A stretch of DNA of 64,000 nucleotides from Marinoscillum sp964351625 (GTDB lineage Bacteria > Bacteroidota > Bacteroidia > Cytophagales > Cyclobacteriaceae): positions 124,001-188,000 of the forward strand of contig CAYGOV010000004.1 in NCBI GenBank assembly GCA_964351625.1, written 5' to 3'. Position numbers and translations under genes: made by a program. Under the pieces are notes generated by a model. The model saw nothing but the letters and a program-made list of their open reading frames with translations, did no database searches and was not told where the DNA came from. Shown here one piece after another: positions 9,414 to 18,306 of this stretch. Within the stretch, counting starts at the first letter, position 1. Each line of letters begins with the position of its first letter.

Positions 9414-10502
9414 TTACTCAGCGTGGAGTTCTAGTTGTGAAATCGCAACAGAAGGTTCCAAGAACTCCTGCTCGATTTTGTCGCCATCTCTGACCTTTCG
9501 CAATCCCTCTAGTAATATTTTATCGGATTCTTTCAAACCACTCGTTACTTCGTAAAGATGTGGAAGTTCAGCACCTACTTTTATTTGTCTTGACCTAACC
9601 ATACCATCTTCATCCACAACAAAGACGTATCGTTTATCTAAAATCTCAAAAGTACATTTCTGAGGAATCAAAAGTGCATCTATCAATGGTGCATCTACAA
9701 GAATACTACCTGTTTCACCATGTCTTAAAATTCCTCTTTTGTTAGGAAATGTCGCTCTGAATGCAATATTTCCAGTTTCATTGTTGAAGTCAGCTTCTAT
9801 AGTGTTAACAACTCCTAAGTCTTCAAACACCTTATTATTGGCCATCAAAAGTTTCACTTTCAATGGACTGTCTCCATTTTCACTCAACTTGATTTTGTAG
9901 TCTAGGTATTCTGCTTCAGGCACATTGAAGTAAACCCACATTTCATGATTATCAGAAAGCGTAGTAAGTAGTTCGCCTTCTTCTAGCAAGCTTCCTTGTC
10001 TTACATGGAAATGATCCATGATACCATCGAATGGTGCACGAACTTGTGTGAAATCGAGATGTACTTGGGCCAACGAAAGTTCCGCTTTTGCTTTAGCCCA
10101 TTTAGCTTCCGCCAATGCCAACTCATTCGGCGCTACGACTTTGGCATCTGCGAGTTTCTTGGTGTTTTGGTATTCTATTTCAGCATAATGTGCTTCGGCT
10201 TCCGCTTTTTGTAATTCAGCTTGATAAAGTCTCGGCATTATTTGAAACATGAGTTGTCCTTTTTTAACAAACTGACCCTCGTCCACAAATATCTTTTCGA
10301 GATAGCCTCGCTCCAAGGCGCGTAGCTCTATATGTTGAACAGAATGTATTTGACAAACATAGTTTCTGGAGATCAACGTGTCCATTTTCGCTGGACTAGT
10401 AACCATAAATTTGGTTGCTTCTTCGTGATGTTCTTTATGTGTTTGACAGCTGGTGAATAGGAGTACTAGACAAAGGCCGACAATGAAATGAATTTTATTC
10501 AT
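9414..10502 (-). CDS. RND efflux adaptor (membrane fusion) lipoprotein
   Basis: 362 residues with a lipoprotein signal ending LLFTSC (Cys19), so it is anchored to the periplasmic face of the inner membrane. The lipoyl/hairpin core is visible: YLEKIFVDEGQFVKKGQLMF, an alanine-rich coiled-coil hairpin (about 85-125), then VRAPFDGIMDHFHVRQGSLL, followed by the beta-barrel and membrane-proximal domains (IPQKCTFEILDKRYVFVVDEDG). It bridges the pump and outer-membrane duct encoded directly downstream (27-base gap). No TetR or AraC regulator is adjacent. Confidence 0.93.
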   Translation of the reverse strand: MNKIHFIVGLCLVLLFTSCQTHKEHHEEATKFMVTSPAKMDTLISRNYVCQIHSVQHIELRALERGYLEKIFVDEGQFVKKGQLMFQIMPRLYQAELQKAEAEAHYAEIEYQNTKKLADAKVVAPNELALAEAKWAKAKAELSLAQVHLDFTQVRAPFDGIMDHFHVRQGSLLEEGELLTTLSDNHEMWVYFNVPEAEYLDYKIKLSENGDSPLKVKLLMANNKVFEDLGVVNTIEADFNNETGNIAFRATFPNKRGILRHGETGSILVDAPLIDALLIPQKCTFEILDKRYVFVVDEDGMVRSRQIKVGAELPHLYEVTSGLKESDKILLEGLRKVRDGDKIEQEFLEPSVAISQLELHAE

Positions 10503-10694
10503 AGGATTTAAAATGAAATGATATAAATGTTATGAGTTTGAATTCGGACTGATCCGATTATCAATTAGACTTATCCTCGTCATTTTCTGATTCTAGCGAA
10601 AACCCTCTAGAAATGCTATTGAATAGCTAAAATCTGAAATACGAGATTGTGGTTTTTGGACGAGTCTTTGCTAAGAACTCATTCAAGGCCAATA

Positions 10695-11015
10695 TTATCC
10701 GAGATGGCTTTTGAGCTGACTATACATGATATATAGTTTCTTGGGAGTGCGAATCGACTGTATTGATTCGCAAGTATGTAATTGGGTTTGTAAAATCCGA
10801 TCAATACTGACTAGCTCGGCAACATGTCCAAAGTCAGCCAATAGGAAGAGATTCATTTCCTTTTCACCATCCACAGCTTCTTTTTCAAAAGCCATAGACT
10901 CCTCAATGTCAGGATCAGCGAAATAGTTTTGATTGTAAACTGCAGTAGTCGCAATAGTAGCAAGGAGGAGCCATGCGAATATAATGTGCGATATGCCGAG
11001 TTTTTGAGTTTTCAA
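10695..11015 (-). CDS. Small hypothetical protein with N-terminal membrane/signal segment
   Basis: 106 residues, not recognised. One hydrophobic segment at about 10-28 (IIFAWLLLATIATTAVYNQ) could be an uncleaved anchor or a signal peptide; the rest is a soluble acidic then neutral stretch (DIEESMAFEKEAVDGEKEM) ending in KLYIMYSQLKSHLG. It lies 192 bases upstream of the adaptor gene on the same strand, so it may belong to, or regulate, the efflux transcript, but no motif says so. It is real rather than a shadow as far as can be judged: ATG start, signal-like N-terminus and no competing frame. Confidence 0.5.
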   Translation of the reverse strand: MKTQKLGISHIIFAWLLLATIATTAVYNQNYFADPDIEESMAFEKEAVDGEKEMNLFLLADFGHVAELVSIDRILQTQLHTCESIQSIRTPKKLYIMYSQLKSHLG

Positions 11016-11453
11016 TTTTAAGAAAAAGTAAACGAATGTATAAAGAAATTCAATTGCGCTAAAAGGTCTGAGTAAATATTTTAAATTAAATTAATTCAAG
11101 GTTGCATGTTGTTACTAGAATCAGTGGTTGAAGTGATTTATTACAATCCATCATATCGTTTGAGTATTTTATTGTTACTTTCGAAATAAACACTCGGTGG
11201 CAAAAGCTGAAGCTGCTAAAGTAATATCGTCACAAAGAGTTTTTTCAGAAGGTTTAGCCACTTTTAGATAAGTTATTCACAGTGCATATTTGAATTAAGT
11301 CCCAAAAACATATCCTCTTTTAAGGTATTTACAATTGATTCCAATATTACATTTGCCCGTTTGTTTTCAATCCAAAGAAGTAGTTCAAATTCATTGATAC
11401 GTTTTTTACTTTCCTTGGACTATATTTAATGCCTTAGAAAGCCTAAAAGTACT
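11016..11453. other. 438-base intergenic stretch between divergent genes
   Basis: No coding frame with a credible start is seen. It must hold the promoters of the small hypothetical gene (leftwards) and the antiporter gene (rightwards). The only element I can point to is TACATTTG at 11348-11355, a match to the TAnnTTTG -7 box, about 100 bases before the antiporter start; no -33 partner is evident. No strong hairpin is present. Confidence 0.4.
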
Positions 11454-12710
11454 ATGCACGTATTCGACCTAATCGCCGTTTTAATTTTCATTTCAGGGTT
11501 ATTCATTTTTGTTAATACACTTTACTTGAAGTTACCCTCTTCTGTTGGATTCATCATACTCACGCTAGTGATGTCTATAATACTACTCATTGCGGAGTTT
11601 ATTATGCCTTCTTTGGATATCCCTGGTCATATTAAGGCTTTTGATTTTAGGAGCGTTCTTAACCAAATGGTAATAAGTGTGATCCTATTTGCTGGCGGAT
11701 TGAATATGAACATTCATAAACTAGGTGCACAGAAAATCACTGTTATATTCATTTCGTTAGCTGGAGCTGTTATCTCTACCTTCGCCATTGGTGGTATGAT
11801 GTACCTTATTCTAGGTTTGCTTGGTATTGATTTATCATTTATGTATTGTAGTGTTTTCGGCGCAGTGATTTCGTCTACTGACCCAATTACCAATAGCAGT
11901 CCTGTTAAAAGGTTTCTTATCCCAAAATTATTAGAAACAAAAGTAGAAGGTGAATCGCTTTTTAACGGTGCTTTCTCAGTGGTTTTGGCATTCGTGCTAT
12001 ATCATTTAGCAGTGGTCACTGGAGAGCACGAAATTACAATTGGAACTTTCACGAAAATCTTAGCTTTGGAACTCCTTGGAGGTATATCTATAGGAGTTAT
12101 AATGGGGCTAATTGGTTTTCAACTATTGAAATTTATTGATAATGATGATGTTCATATAGAAGTACTCATCACCATTGCTTTGGTGCTTTTAGGCTCATTC
12201 ATCTCTGCTTATTTCAGTATTTACTCCAAGTCAGTATCTATTGTTATGGGCTTGATCATAGGGAATCTTAGCCGAGAATCTGCGACGAGTGAATCTAGCG
12301 TTGGTACTTACGTCTACAAATTCTGGAACCTTATGGAAGAGGTCATGGCAGTCATGCTTTTTGTTCTTATGGGTCTTGAGTTATTGATTATGGAACTAAA
12401 TCCAATGTGGTTTGCAGCAGGATTTTTAGCTATAAACGTGGTGTTTTTCGGAAGATGGGTTAGCGTATATCTACCTGTCAAGCTCCTTTCAGGAAAAGTT
12501 AAAATTCACAAAGACACTGTTTCAGTGATGACCTGGGGTGCCCTTAGGGGAGGTCTACCAATTGCCTTGATTTTGGCATTGGATGATTTTCCTGGCAAAG
12601 AACTTATTTTCACTATGACTGCTGTGGTAGTGATTGGATCTATTCTTTTTCAAGGATTCACACTACCAACCATGCTGCGATCTTCGTTTGACGAAGTACC
12701 TGTCAAATAG
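11454..12710 (+). CDS. CPA1-family Na+(K+)/H+ antiporter
   Basis: 418 residues almost entirely composed of about 12 hydrophobic segments. The ion-binding region SSTDPITNSSPVKR matches the (S/A)TDP motif of NhaP/CPA1 exchangers, where the aspartate carries the ion; a later amphipathic helix FGRWVSVYLPVKLLSG and the TWGALRGGLPIALILAL segment are also characteristic of CPA1. There is no C-terminal TrkA or cyclic-nucleotide domain. It exchanges Na+ (or K+) for protons across the inner membrane. Since Rnf complexes can pump Na+ or H+, sodium cycling in this organism is plausible but not shown. Confidence 0.9.
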   Translation: MHVFDLIAVLIFISGLFIFVNTLYLKLPSSVGFIILTLVMSIILLIAEFIMPSLDIPGHIKAFDFRSVLNQMVISVILFAGGLNMNIHKLGAQKITVIFISLAGAVISTFAIGGMMYLILGLLGIDLSFMYCSVFGAVISSTDPITNSSPVKRFLIPKLLETKVEGESLFNGAFSVVLAFVLYHLAVVTGEHEITIGTFTKILALELLGGISIGVIMGLIGFQLLKFIDNDDVHIEVLITIALVLLGSFISAYFSIYSKSVSIVMGLIIGNLSRESATSESSVGTYVYKFWNLMEEVMAVMLFVLMGLELLIMELNPMWFAAGFLAINVVFFGRWVSVYLPVKLLSGKVKIHKDTVSVMTWGALRGGLPIALILALDDFPGKELIFTMTAVVVIGSILFQGFTLPTMLRSSFDEVPVK

Positions 12711-12732
12711 GATATCTGAATAATATTAGGTG

Positions 12733-12776
12733 ATTGGTCCAAGGAGTTATCTATACTCGTTGGACCAATTTCTATT
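12733..12776 (+). terminator. Rho-independent terminator after the antiporter gene
   Basis: Fourteen-base arms (12733-12746 and 12756-12769, ATTGGTCCAAGGAG against CTCGTTGGACCAAT) pair with a single mismatch, with a nine-base loop and a T-rich tail. It lies in front of msrB and covers the open frame upstream of the msrB ATG, which argues against an early msrB start. Confidence 0.85.
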
Positions 12777-12829
12777 TAAAGCCATTCAACAATTGTCTTG
12801 GTTTCACTGTTACAGATAAAAATAGCATT

Positions 12830-13285
12830 ATGATAGATTGGAATGGAGTTATAAAATACGCGAGGCAAGGAAGTCCAAATCCAAATAGGCACGTGGATAA
12901 AAGTGACGAGGAGTGGAGAGCCATTCTCACACCAGAACAATTCAGGATTACTCGAAACAAAGGAACAGAGCGGGCTGGGTCAGGTGCACTTTGTTATTCG
13001 CATGAAGCGGGCAAGTACACTTGTCTATGTTGCGGAGAGCCATTATTCGATTCAACTATCAAGTTTGAGTCTGGTTCAGGTTGGCCGAGTTTTCATCAAC
13101 CAATCGCTGATCATGCAATTAAGTATGTGATGGACAAAAGCTTTGGGATGGTTCGTGTAGAGGTCATGTGCAATGTGTGTGATGCACATCTCGGTCATGT
13201 ATTCCCAGACGGTCCAGAACCTAGTGGATTACGTTACTGCATCAATTCAGAATCAATCAATCTGGTTAAATCACTAGAGGAGTAA
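12830..13285 (+). CDS. msrB: Peptide-methionine (R)-S-oxide reductase MsrB
   Basis: 151 residues from the ATG at 12830. It reduces the R-epimer of methionine sulfoxide in proteins. The two structural zinc CxxC pairs are present (YTCLCCGEPLF and EVMCNVCDAHLGHVF), as are the GSGWPSF substrate-binding motif and the C-terminal catalytic cysteine in GLRYCINSESI. No signal peptide, so cytoplasmic. The frame stays open back to 12734, but that part runs through the antiporter terminator and lacks similarity to MsrB; the family begins near SDEEWRAILTPEQFRITR, so the later start is preferred. Confidence 0.93.
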   Translation: MIDWNGVIKYARQGSPNPNRHVDKSDEEWRAILTPEQFRITRNKGTERAGSGALCYSHEAGKYTCLCCGEPLFDSTIKFESGSGWPSFHQPIADHAIKYVMDKSFGMVRVEVMCNVCDAHLGHVFPDGPEPSGLRYCINSESINLVKSLEE

Positions 13286-13354
13286 GCCTTTCAATACCAT
13301 TTAGAATGCATTCTTGAAAAGGAGATTTTCAAAACCCAGGTTTACTCTTAGTTT

Positions 13355-14599
13355 TTAGTTTTTAGAATAAAGCATCTCCTTATAAGAGATTACCTGCTGT
13401 TTGAACTTTGCCATATTGGCTTCAGATATATCTGCACGTCTGATTAGTTTGTAATTAAGCGGATCTCTTTGTTGGTTCTTATGCCAAAGACGTAGGCAAA
13501 GATGTGGTCCGCTAGAATATCCTGTACTGCCAACATAGCCTATTACCTGACCTCTTTTTACAGAATCTCCAACATGAATAGATTGTTCTATCTTGGAAAA
13601 ATGCAAATACTGTGTAGCCAAATCCTTTGAGTGCTGGATTTTGACATTATTGCCGTTGGCTCGTCCATAGATAGCTCTAGTTATCACACCATCAAAGGCG
13701 GCTTCAACTGGAGTACCCTCTTTGGCTTCAAAATCCATCCCGTAATGCGCCTTGTATCTTCGCTGTGTCGGATGAAATCTTCTATGAGCATATAGCGAGG
13801 TGATTTGATCGAATATCAACGGTGCATGACTCATGTTCATGCCATCTTCATCAAAGTACTCTGAACCATTGCCATTGTTGAAAAGAAATCCTTCCCATGT
13901 TTTCTCACCATGCTTAAAGGAAATTGCATGAATCTTCCCGCTTCCGATTACTTCACCATCAATAGACGCCTGCTCATAGATGATCGTGAATTCATCTCCC
14001 TTATTTAACTGATTGAAGTCTATTTTCCACGCAAAGACACTTAAGATCTTATTTGCCAAATCTTCGGTTCCGCCACTGTCCATAATAGCACCTATAAGCG
14101 ATGAGCGAATGACACCTTTGGAAACCAAAATTGTTTTCTTGACTTCTTTATGCACCAAATCTACTTTTGCGGTCACCAAGTCAATATTGACCAAGGTGCT
14201 ATCATCAATTGGATACTCTAACAATACAGGTGCATTGGATAGGCTGTCTCGCATAATGCTGTAAGTATCTCCAGCTTTAAAATCCGTAACCTTCACATAA
14301 GTATAGATCTGTGAGTTGATCTGCTCAATAATGTTTCTGGGAATTCTCAATCCCTTAAGAATTCTAAAAAATGTATCCCCAAAACGCACTTTCATTTGTG
14401 TCCACTTTTGTGGAAGCTTTGGGACAATAATTGGCTCTATTGACAAAGTATCAAGTATCGGGGTATCGATAGTGATGTGCACTACCTCTGAATTAATGGA
14501 GTCTTTGTTTGTTAATTCTGGATTTTCATCATCCATTGAAAGAATGATAATGACCAAGGCTCCCACAAAAGCTAAAGCAAAAAGAAGTTTTTTAATCAA
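13355..14599 (-). CDS. M23-family peptidoglycan metallopeptidase, membrane-anchored
   Basis: 414 residues: an N-terminal hydrophobic anchor (LLFALAFVGALVIIIL), a LysM/OapA-like region (about 65-250), then an M23 (LytM) domain (about 275-390). The first zinc motif HxxxD is intact (His285, Asp289 in HYGMDFEAKEGTPV). The second, normally HxH, is HLC here (His366, Cys368 in GPHLCLRLW), so a cysteine replaces the expected zinc-ligand histidine. It would cut peptidoglycan cross-bridges or act as a non-catalytic LytM activator of another hydrolase. Transcribed leftwards, 137 bases behind the TonB receptor gene. Confidence 0.88.
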   Translation of the reverse strand: MIKKLLFALAFVGALVIIILSMDDENPELTNKDSINSEVVHITIDTPILDTLSIEPIIVPKLPQKWTQMKVRFGDTFFRILKGLRIPRNIIEQINSQIYTYVKVTDFKAGDTYSIMRDSLSNAPVLLEYPIDDSTLVNIDLVTAKVDLVHKEVKKTILVSKGVIRSSLIGAIMDSGGTEDLANKILSVFAWKIDFNQLNKGDEFTIIYEQASIDGEVIGSGKIHAISFKHGEKTWEGFLFNNGNGSEYFDEDGMNMSHAPLIFDQITSLYAHRRFHPTQRRYKAHYGMDFEAKEGTPVEAAFDGVITRAIYGRANGNNVKIQHSKDLATQYLHFSKIEQSIHVGDSVKRGQVIGYVGSTGYSSGPHLCLRLWHKNQQRDPLNYKLIRRADISEANMAKFKQQVISYKEMLYSKN

Positions 14600-14736
14600 G
14601 AAATTTATCGTGTCAGATTTGAAAGCGCCAAAACTAATACAAAATAGTGGAGAGGGTTAATCATAGATGTTAATCGATGAGAAAGCAATTCAAGAGAAAC
14701 CTATTAACTACTTTCATCAATTTAATTGCAAAAACA

Positions 14737-17025
14737 TCATTCAATGAGATATCGTAAGCCCAAAAACATCCTGATGCCCTGATTGCTGGCATATACGTAG
14801 GTAGGATCAAATGTCATGGCATTGGGGTTATTCGCAGTTGCTATTACATTACCGCTATTGTTAAACTCAACCTCTTTATCAAAAGGGTCAAAAGATCGAG
14901 CTATACTATTTGCTGGTGGTCTAAAGTTCAGTAGATTTTTTACGCCACTATATATCTCAAACCCCTTCGGAAGCATTTTCGTCAACTGTATGTTTTGGAT
15001 ACTCCACCAAGGCGAATATGGATCTCGATCGTCAAGCGCTCCAAGCAAAGGCAAACGCATGGGACCATATAAATTACCAGTATAGTCAAATGTAAGCTTA
15101 GCCCTTGGGAAAGTGTACCCCAAGCTCCATACGCCTTGGAAAGACTCAGTGAGAAGTTGTTTTCTTGTTATGTTATTTTCGGTGACAGAGACGTCCATAA
15201 CAGTTATTCCTGCCAATAGTTTGAGACCGTTGACCCATGAAAAATCTGTATTAATAGAAATGCCTTTGGAAACAGAGAACCCATCGAGGTTCGAATATAT
15301 AATAAGATTGGGATCGGACTCATAATCCGGCAAGATGCGATTCGTAAAATGAGTGTAAAAGGCACTCGCATCCAGCCCGATGAATAAATCTCTCAACGTA
15401 TATATCTTCTTAACAAAATTAATATTTGCATTCCAAGAGGTTTCAGGAAGTAAGGCATCCTTAAATACCACTTGTCTTGCGCCAGTTAGCGAAGCATGAT
15501 CTTCTGTGAAAACATTCGCCACACGGTACCCATTACCAATACTAAGGCGCAATGCGGTCATTTTATTATATGAGCTCCACTTATAATTAACTCGTGGAGT
15601 GAGAATATTGCCATGCAAGCTATTATGGTCATAGCGCAATCCAAGCAATAGCTTTTGTTGTGAGCTGAGGGCTATCTCATCTTGAACGAAAGCTCCAGGA
15701 AGATGTATCTGAGATGGTTGGTTATCTTTTGTTGTTTGATTGGAGGTGGCTGGAGTATTGTCATCATAGAACGTATTGCGATAGGTGAGACCAAGCAACA
15801 AGTCATGTTTATTCATTTGTGTTTTCCATGTCAACTGACCAAAGCCAACATATTGATCGGCCTTATAGACCGTAGTGCCATAGACTGAATTTTGATTATG
15901 TCCATTGGTGCTAAACTGAAATTGTAAATTTTCTGCAACAGGTAATTGGTAAGTGCCAAAAAGCTCCCATCTACTGGTATAGATACTCTCTCCGTAAACT
16001 TCGTTTCCTCCACGATCCTTTTTGGTCCAATGCATTTGTCCGCCCCATCGATCTTCGTAAACATATCTACCAGCAATAGAAGCAAGTCGATTGTCACGTC
16101 TATGGAAAGAGATTTTATTGAAGAACGAAATACGATTTTGCAAAGTGAGATCCGTAAACCCATCACCATTTCGATCAATCGGATTTTGGTAATTGAAATA
16201 ATTAATACCTGATAGCAAATCAGCATTCTCTCCGAGTTTTGCTTTCACAGCTATATCAGTATTGATCTCAAGCCAGTCTGTAGCAAATATATCTATAGCT
16301 GCCAAAGGTGCTGATTCAGGCATTTTTGTTATGATATTGATCAACCCGCCTACAGCCTCAGAGCCATAAAGTGTAGATGCCGGGCCTTTTACTATTTCTA
16401 TTCTTTGTACGAGTGACTGGGGAATTCCAGTAAGTCCATAAACAGTGGAAAGGCCGCTTACAATTGGCATACCATCTATTAATACCATGGTATATGGACC
16501 TTCTAGTCCATTGATATGAATATCTCCCGTATTGCAAACGTTACAGTTGAGTTGCGGACGTACGCCATTAACATTTTGTAAGGATTCAAATACGGAAGGA
16601 GTGGGGTTTGACTTGAAAAAGAGATCACTGTAAACCTCTATGGGAACTGGGCTTTCCATTCGGCTCACCTCTTTCATAGTTGCTGAGATAACTACTTCAT
16701 CTAAAGCAGACACTGCAGCTTTCAGATCTATCATCACACTTGTCGCTTTATTTCCAACGACGATTACTCTTTTTGTTTGGGTTTCAAAACCAACACTACT
16801 GACAATAAGTTGATACGTATTAGGAGCAACATTGCTTATCTCAAATGTGCCATCTGCCTTAGTTGTAGTTCCCAATGGTGCGCCTTGAAGGGCTACAGTA
16901 GCGAATGGGACAGGCTCATTAGCACTCATCACGCTACCTATGATGGATTGAGATTGACCCAAACAGACATGGTTCATCAACACAATGATATGCAGAACGA
17001 AGTATTGTAATTTTGATTTAATCAT
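14737..17025 (-). CDS. TonB-dependent outer-membrane receptor, probably for a metal chelate
   Basis: 762 residues: signal peptide, a carboxypeptidase-regulatory-like domain (about 28-105: IIGSVMSANEPVPFATVAL, GTTTKADGTFEISNVAPN), plug domain (about 120-250) and a 22-strand barrel ending in an aromatic strand. No clear TonB box was located. The plug contains an uncommon CNVC pair (Cys161, Cys164) followed by TGDIHINGLEGPYTMVLIDG, then IEIVKGPASTLYGSEAVGGLINII. The gene is divergent from a DtxR-family regulator and its promoter is overlapped by a DtxR-like box, so uptake of iron, manganese or another transition metal is likely. The exact ligand is unknown. Confidence 0.9.
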   Translation of the reverse strand: MIKSKLQYFVLHIIVLMNHVCLGQSQSIIGSVMSANEPVPFATVALQGAPLGTTTKADGTFEISNVAPNTYQLIVSSVGFETQTKRVIVVGNKATSVMIDLKAAVSALDEVVISATMKEVSRMESPVPIEVYSDLFFKSNPTPSVFESLQNVNGVRPQLNCNVCNTGDIHINGLEGPYTMVLIDGMPIVSGLSTVYGLTGIPQSLVQRIEIVKGPASTLYGSEAVGGLINIITKMPESAPLAAIDIFATDWLEINTDIAVKAKLGENADLLSGINYFNYQNPIDRNGDGFTDLTLQNRISFFNKISFHRRDNRLASIAGRYVYEDRWGGQMHWTKKDRGGNEVYGESIYTSRWELFGTYQLPVAENLQFQFSTNGHNQNSVYGTTVYKADQYVGFGQLTWKTQMNKHDLLLGLTYRNTFYDDNTPATSNQTTKDNQPSQIHLPGAFVQDEIALSSQQKLLLGLRYDHNSLHGNILTPRVNYKWSSYNKMTALRLSIGNGYRVANVFTEDHASLTGARQVVFKDALLPETSWNANINFVKKIYTLRDLFIGLDASAFYTHFTNRILPDYESDPNLIIYSNLDGFSVSKGISINTDFSWVNGLKLLAGITVMDVSVTENNITRKQLLTESFQGVWSLGYTFPRAKLTFDYTGNLYGPMRLPLLGALDDRDPYSPWWSIQNIQLTKMLPKGFEIYSGVKNLLNFRPPANSIARSFDPFDKEVEFNNSGNVIATANNPNAMTFDPTYVYASNQGIRMFLGLRYLIE

Positions 17026-17037
17026 AGTTTAGAACAA

Positions 17038-17045
17038 CAAATCTA
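17038..17045 (-). promoter_or_regulatory. -7 box of the TonB receptor gene
   Basis: On the minus strand this reads TAGATTTG, a perfect TAnnTTTG element, 13 bases ahead of the receptor ATG at 17025. The palindromic operator at 17051-17069 begins six bases upstream, covering the region between the -7 and -33 positions. Confidence 0.55.
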
Positions 17046-17050
17046 TATTG

Positions 17051-17069
17051 TTAGATTAGTCTAACATAA
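17051..17069. promoter_or_regulatory. DtxR/IdeR-type operator between receptor and regulator genes
   Basis: The site TTAGATTAGTCTAACATAA matches the classic corynebacterial DtxR box TTAGGTTAGCCTAACCTAA at 16 of 19 positions. Its core GTTAGA-TTAG-TCTAAC has perfect six-base arms. It lies in the 69-base gap between the TonB receptor and the DtxR-family regulator gene, next to the receptor -7 box. Metal-loaded regulator bound here would block the receptor promoter and possibly its own. Confidence 0.65.
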
Positions 17070-17094
17070 TTATTAACATGCTTTTTTTATCTTA

Positions 17095-17760
17095 GTGAAA
17101 AATACCATCGTGATATCATCGACAGAAGAAAATTATCTCAAGGCACTCTTTGCTCTCTCTCATCAAGATGATCAGGTAAATATTACAGATCTTAGCCATT
17201 TCCTGCAGGTAAGCAAACCCAGTATTAACAGTATGATCAAAAACCTGCAGGCAAAGGGTCTAGTAAACTATGAGAAGTACAAACCCATTGTACTTTCAGA
17301 TAAGGGACGAAAGATTGCAGCTGTGGTCATCCGTAAACATCGCCTTACCGAGATGTATTTAGTGGATCAAATGGGTTTTGGATGGGAAGAAGTCCATGCT
17401 ATTGCAGAGCAAATAGAACACATTAAGTCACCTATATTTTTCGATAGGATGGATGAGCTAATGGGATTTCCAAAGGTAGATCCCCACGGTTCTCCTATAC
17501 CAGACAAGGAAGGGAGAATTGCTCATCTAACATTAAGAAGATTGAGTGAATGCGCACCTGGTACAAAGGTTAAATTACTAGCACTTGAGAATTCATCAGA
17601 TGAGTTTCTGAATTTCTTGAATAGCAGAGAGATATCACTGGGTGTGGATTTTGAAATACTCTCTAAAGAACTATTTGATGGTAGTGTGGAAGTAAACTAC
17701 CCCGGACACACAGGAGTGACTCTAAGTGGAAAAGTAAGCGAAAGGCTGCTGGTAAAGTGA
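17095..17760 (+). CDS. DtxR/MntR-family metal-dependent transcriptional repressor
   Basis: 221 residues from a GTG start; no ATG fits the conserved N-terminus. Domains: winged helix (about 8-65; VSKPSINSMIKNLQAKGLVNYEKY), the metal-binding/dimerisation domain (about 70-140; HRLTEMYLVDQMGFGWEEVHAIAEQIEHI, with the His/Glu metal ligands, then MGFPKVDPHGSPIPD), and a C-terminal FeoA/SH3-like domain (about 150-221). It binds DNA when loaded with Fe2+ or Mn2+. Its neighbour and the operator in between point to control of the adjacent TonB receptor. Fe or Mn specificity cannot be decided by reading. Confidence 0.93.
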   Translation: MKNTIVISSTEENYLKALFALSHQDDQVNITDLSHFLQVSKPSINSMIKNLQAKGLVNYEKYKPIVLSDKGRKIAAVVIRKHRLTEMYLVDQMGFGWEEVHAIAEQIEHIKSPIFFDRMDELMGFPKVDPHGSPIPDKEGRIAHLTLRRLSECAPGTKVKLLALENSSDEFLNFLNSREISLGVDFEILSKELFDGSVEVNYPGHTGVTLSGKVSERLLVK

Positions 17761-17781
17761 TTTACAATGAATGGAGGTCTT

Positions 17782-18120
17782 TTATGCCTTCTTTACAAAC
17801 TCAGATTTCAGTGCCATCGACCCAAATCCATCGATTTTACAATCAATATTATGATCACCATCTGTCAATCTGATATTCTTCACTTTAGTGCCAGATTTAA
17901 CAGGTTTAGGCATGCCCTTGACGGGTAGATCTTTTAACACGACCACCGTATCTCCATCTATTAGTTCATTACCATTTGCATCGAGAACTTTCTTAGAAAC
18001 TTCCTTGAGTTCTGGTTCACTCTGACTCCATTCGTGACCACATTCTGGACACATCAATAGTGCATCAGAAGGATAGGCATAGGGTGATTTACAATTGGGG
18101 CAAGGAGGAAATTCGGACAT
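17782..18120 (-). CDS. PhnA/YjdM-type zinc-ribbon protein
   Basis: 112 residues from the ATG at 18120 (MSEFPPCPNC). An N-terminal zinc ribbon with CPNC and CPEC pairs is followed by an SH3-like PhnA domain (DANGNELIDGDTVVVLKDLPVKG ... KVKNIRLTDGDHNIDCKIDGFGSMALKSEFVKK), which matches YjdM/PhnA closely over its whole length. Despite the old name it is not phosphonoacetate hydrolase and its role is unclear. The frame is open 21 codons upstream, but conservation begins at MSEF. Convergent with the DtxR-family gene. Confidence 0.9.
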   Translation of the reverse strand: MSEFPPCPNCKSPYAYPSDALLMCPECGHEWSQSEPELKEVSKKVLDANGNELIDGDTVVVLKDLPVKGMPKPVKSGTKVKNIRLTDGDHNIDCKIDGFGSMALKSEFVKKA

Positions 18121-18264
18121 AGCAAAATATACGATTATTTGGAGGTCGCAATTTAAACTTTTCCATCTCATGAGGTTCCTCAAATTTGAAAGAATCGTAG
18201 AATTTAGTAATTGAGGTTATAGAAATTGCTAATATTTTAATGCAATCATATCCTATTGAAAAGT

Positions 18265-18286
18265 ATTTAATGTTTAAGCATTAAAT
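18265..18286. promoter_or_regulatory. Palindromic operator upstream of the YceI lipoprotein gene
   Basis: Perfect eight-base arms ATTTAATG and CATTAAAT flank a six-base centre TTTAAG. The site ends 20 bases before a TAnnTTTG -7 box, so a bound protein would cover the -33 region. The form is like the A/T-rich palindromes of MarR-family repressors; no such regulator gene is in the window. Confidence 0.5.
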
Positions 18287-18306
18287 GTAGTTACATATAT
18301 TTTCAT

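Noticed and set aside
12734..12829. Longer N-terminus for MsrB starting at a GTG
   Set aside because: This stretch runs through the antiporter terminator hairpin and lacks MsrB similarity; the ATG at 12830 fits the family.
13303..13314. AGAATGCATTCT palindrome between convergent msrB and M23 genes
   Set aside because: Short, without a loop and without a T run; chance is likely.
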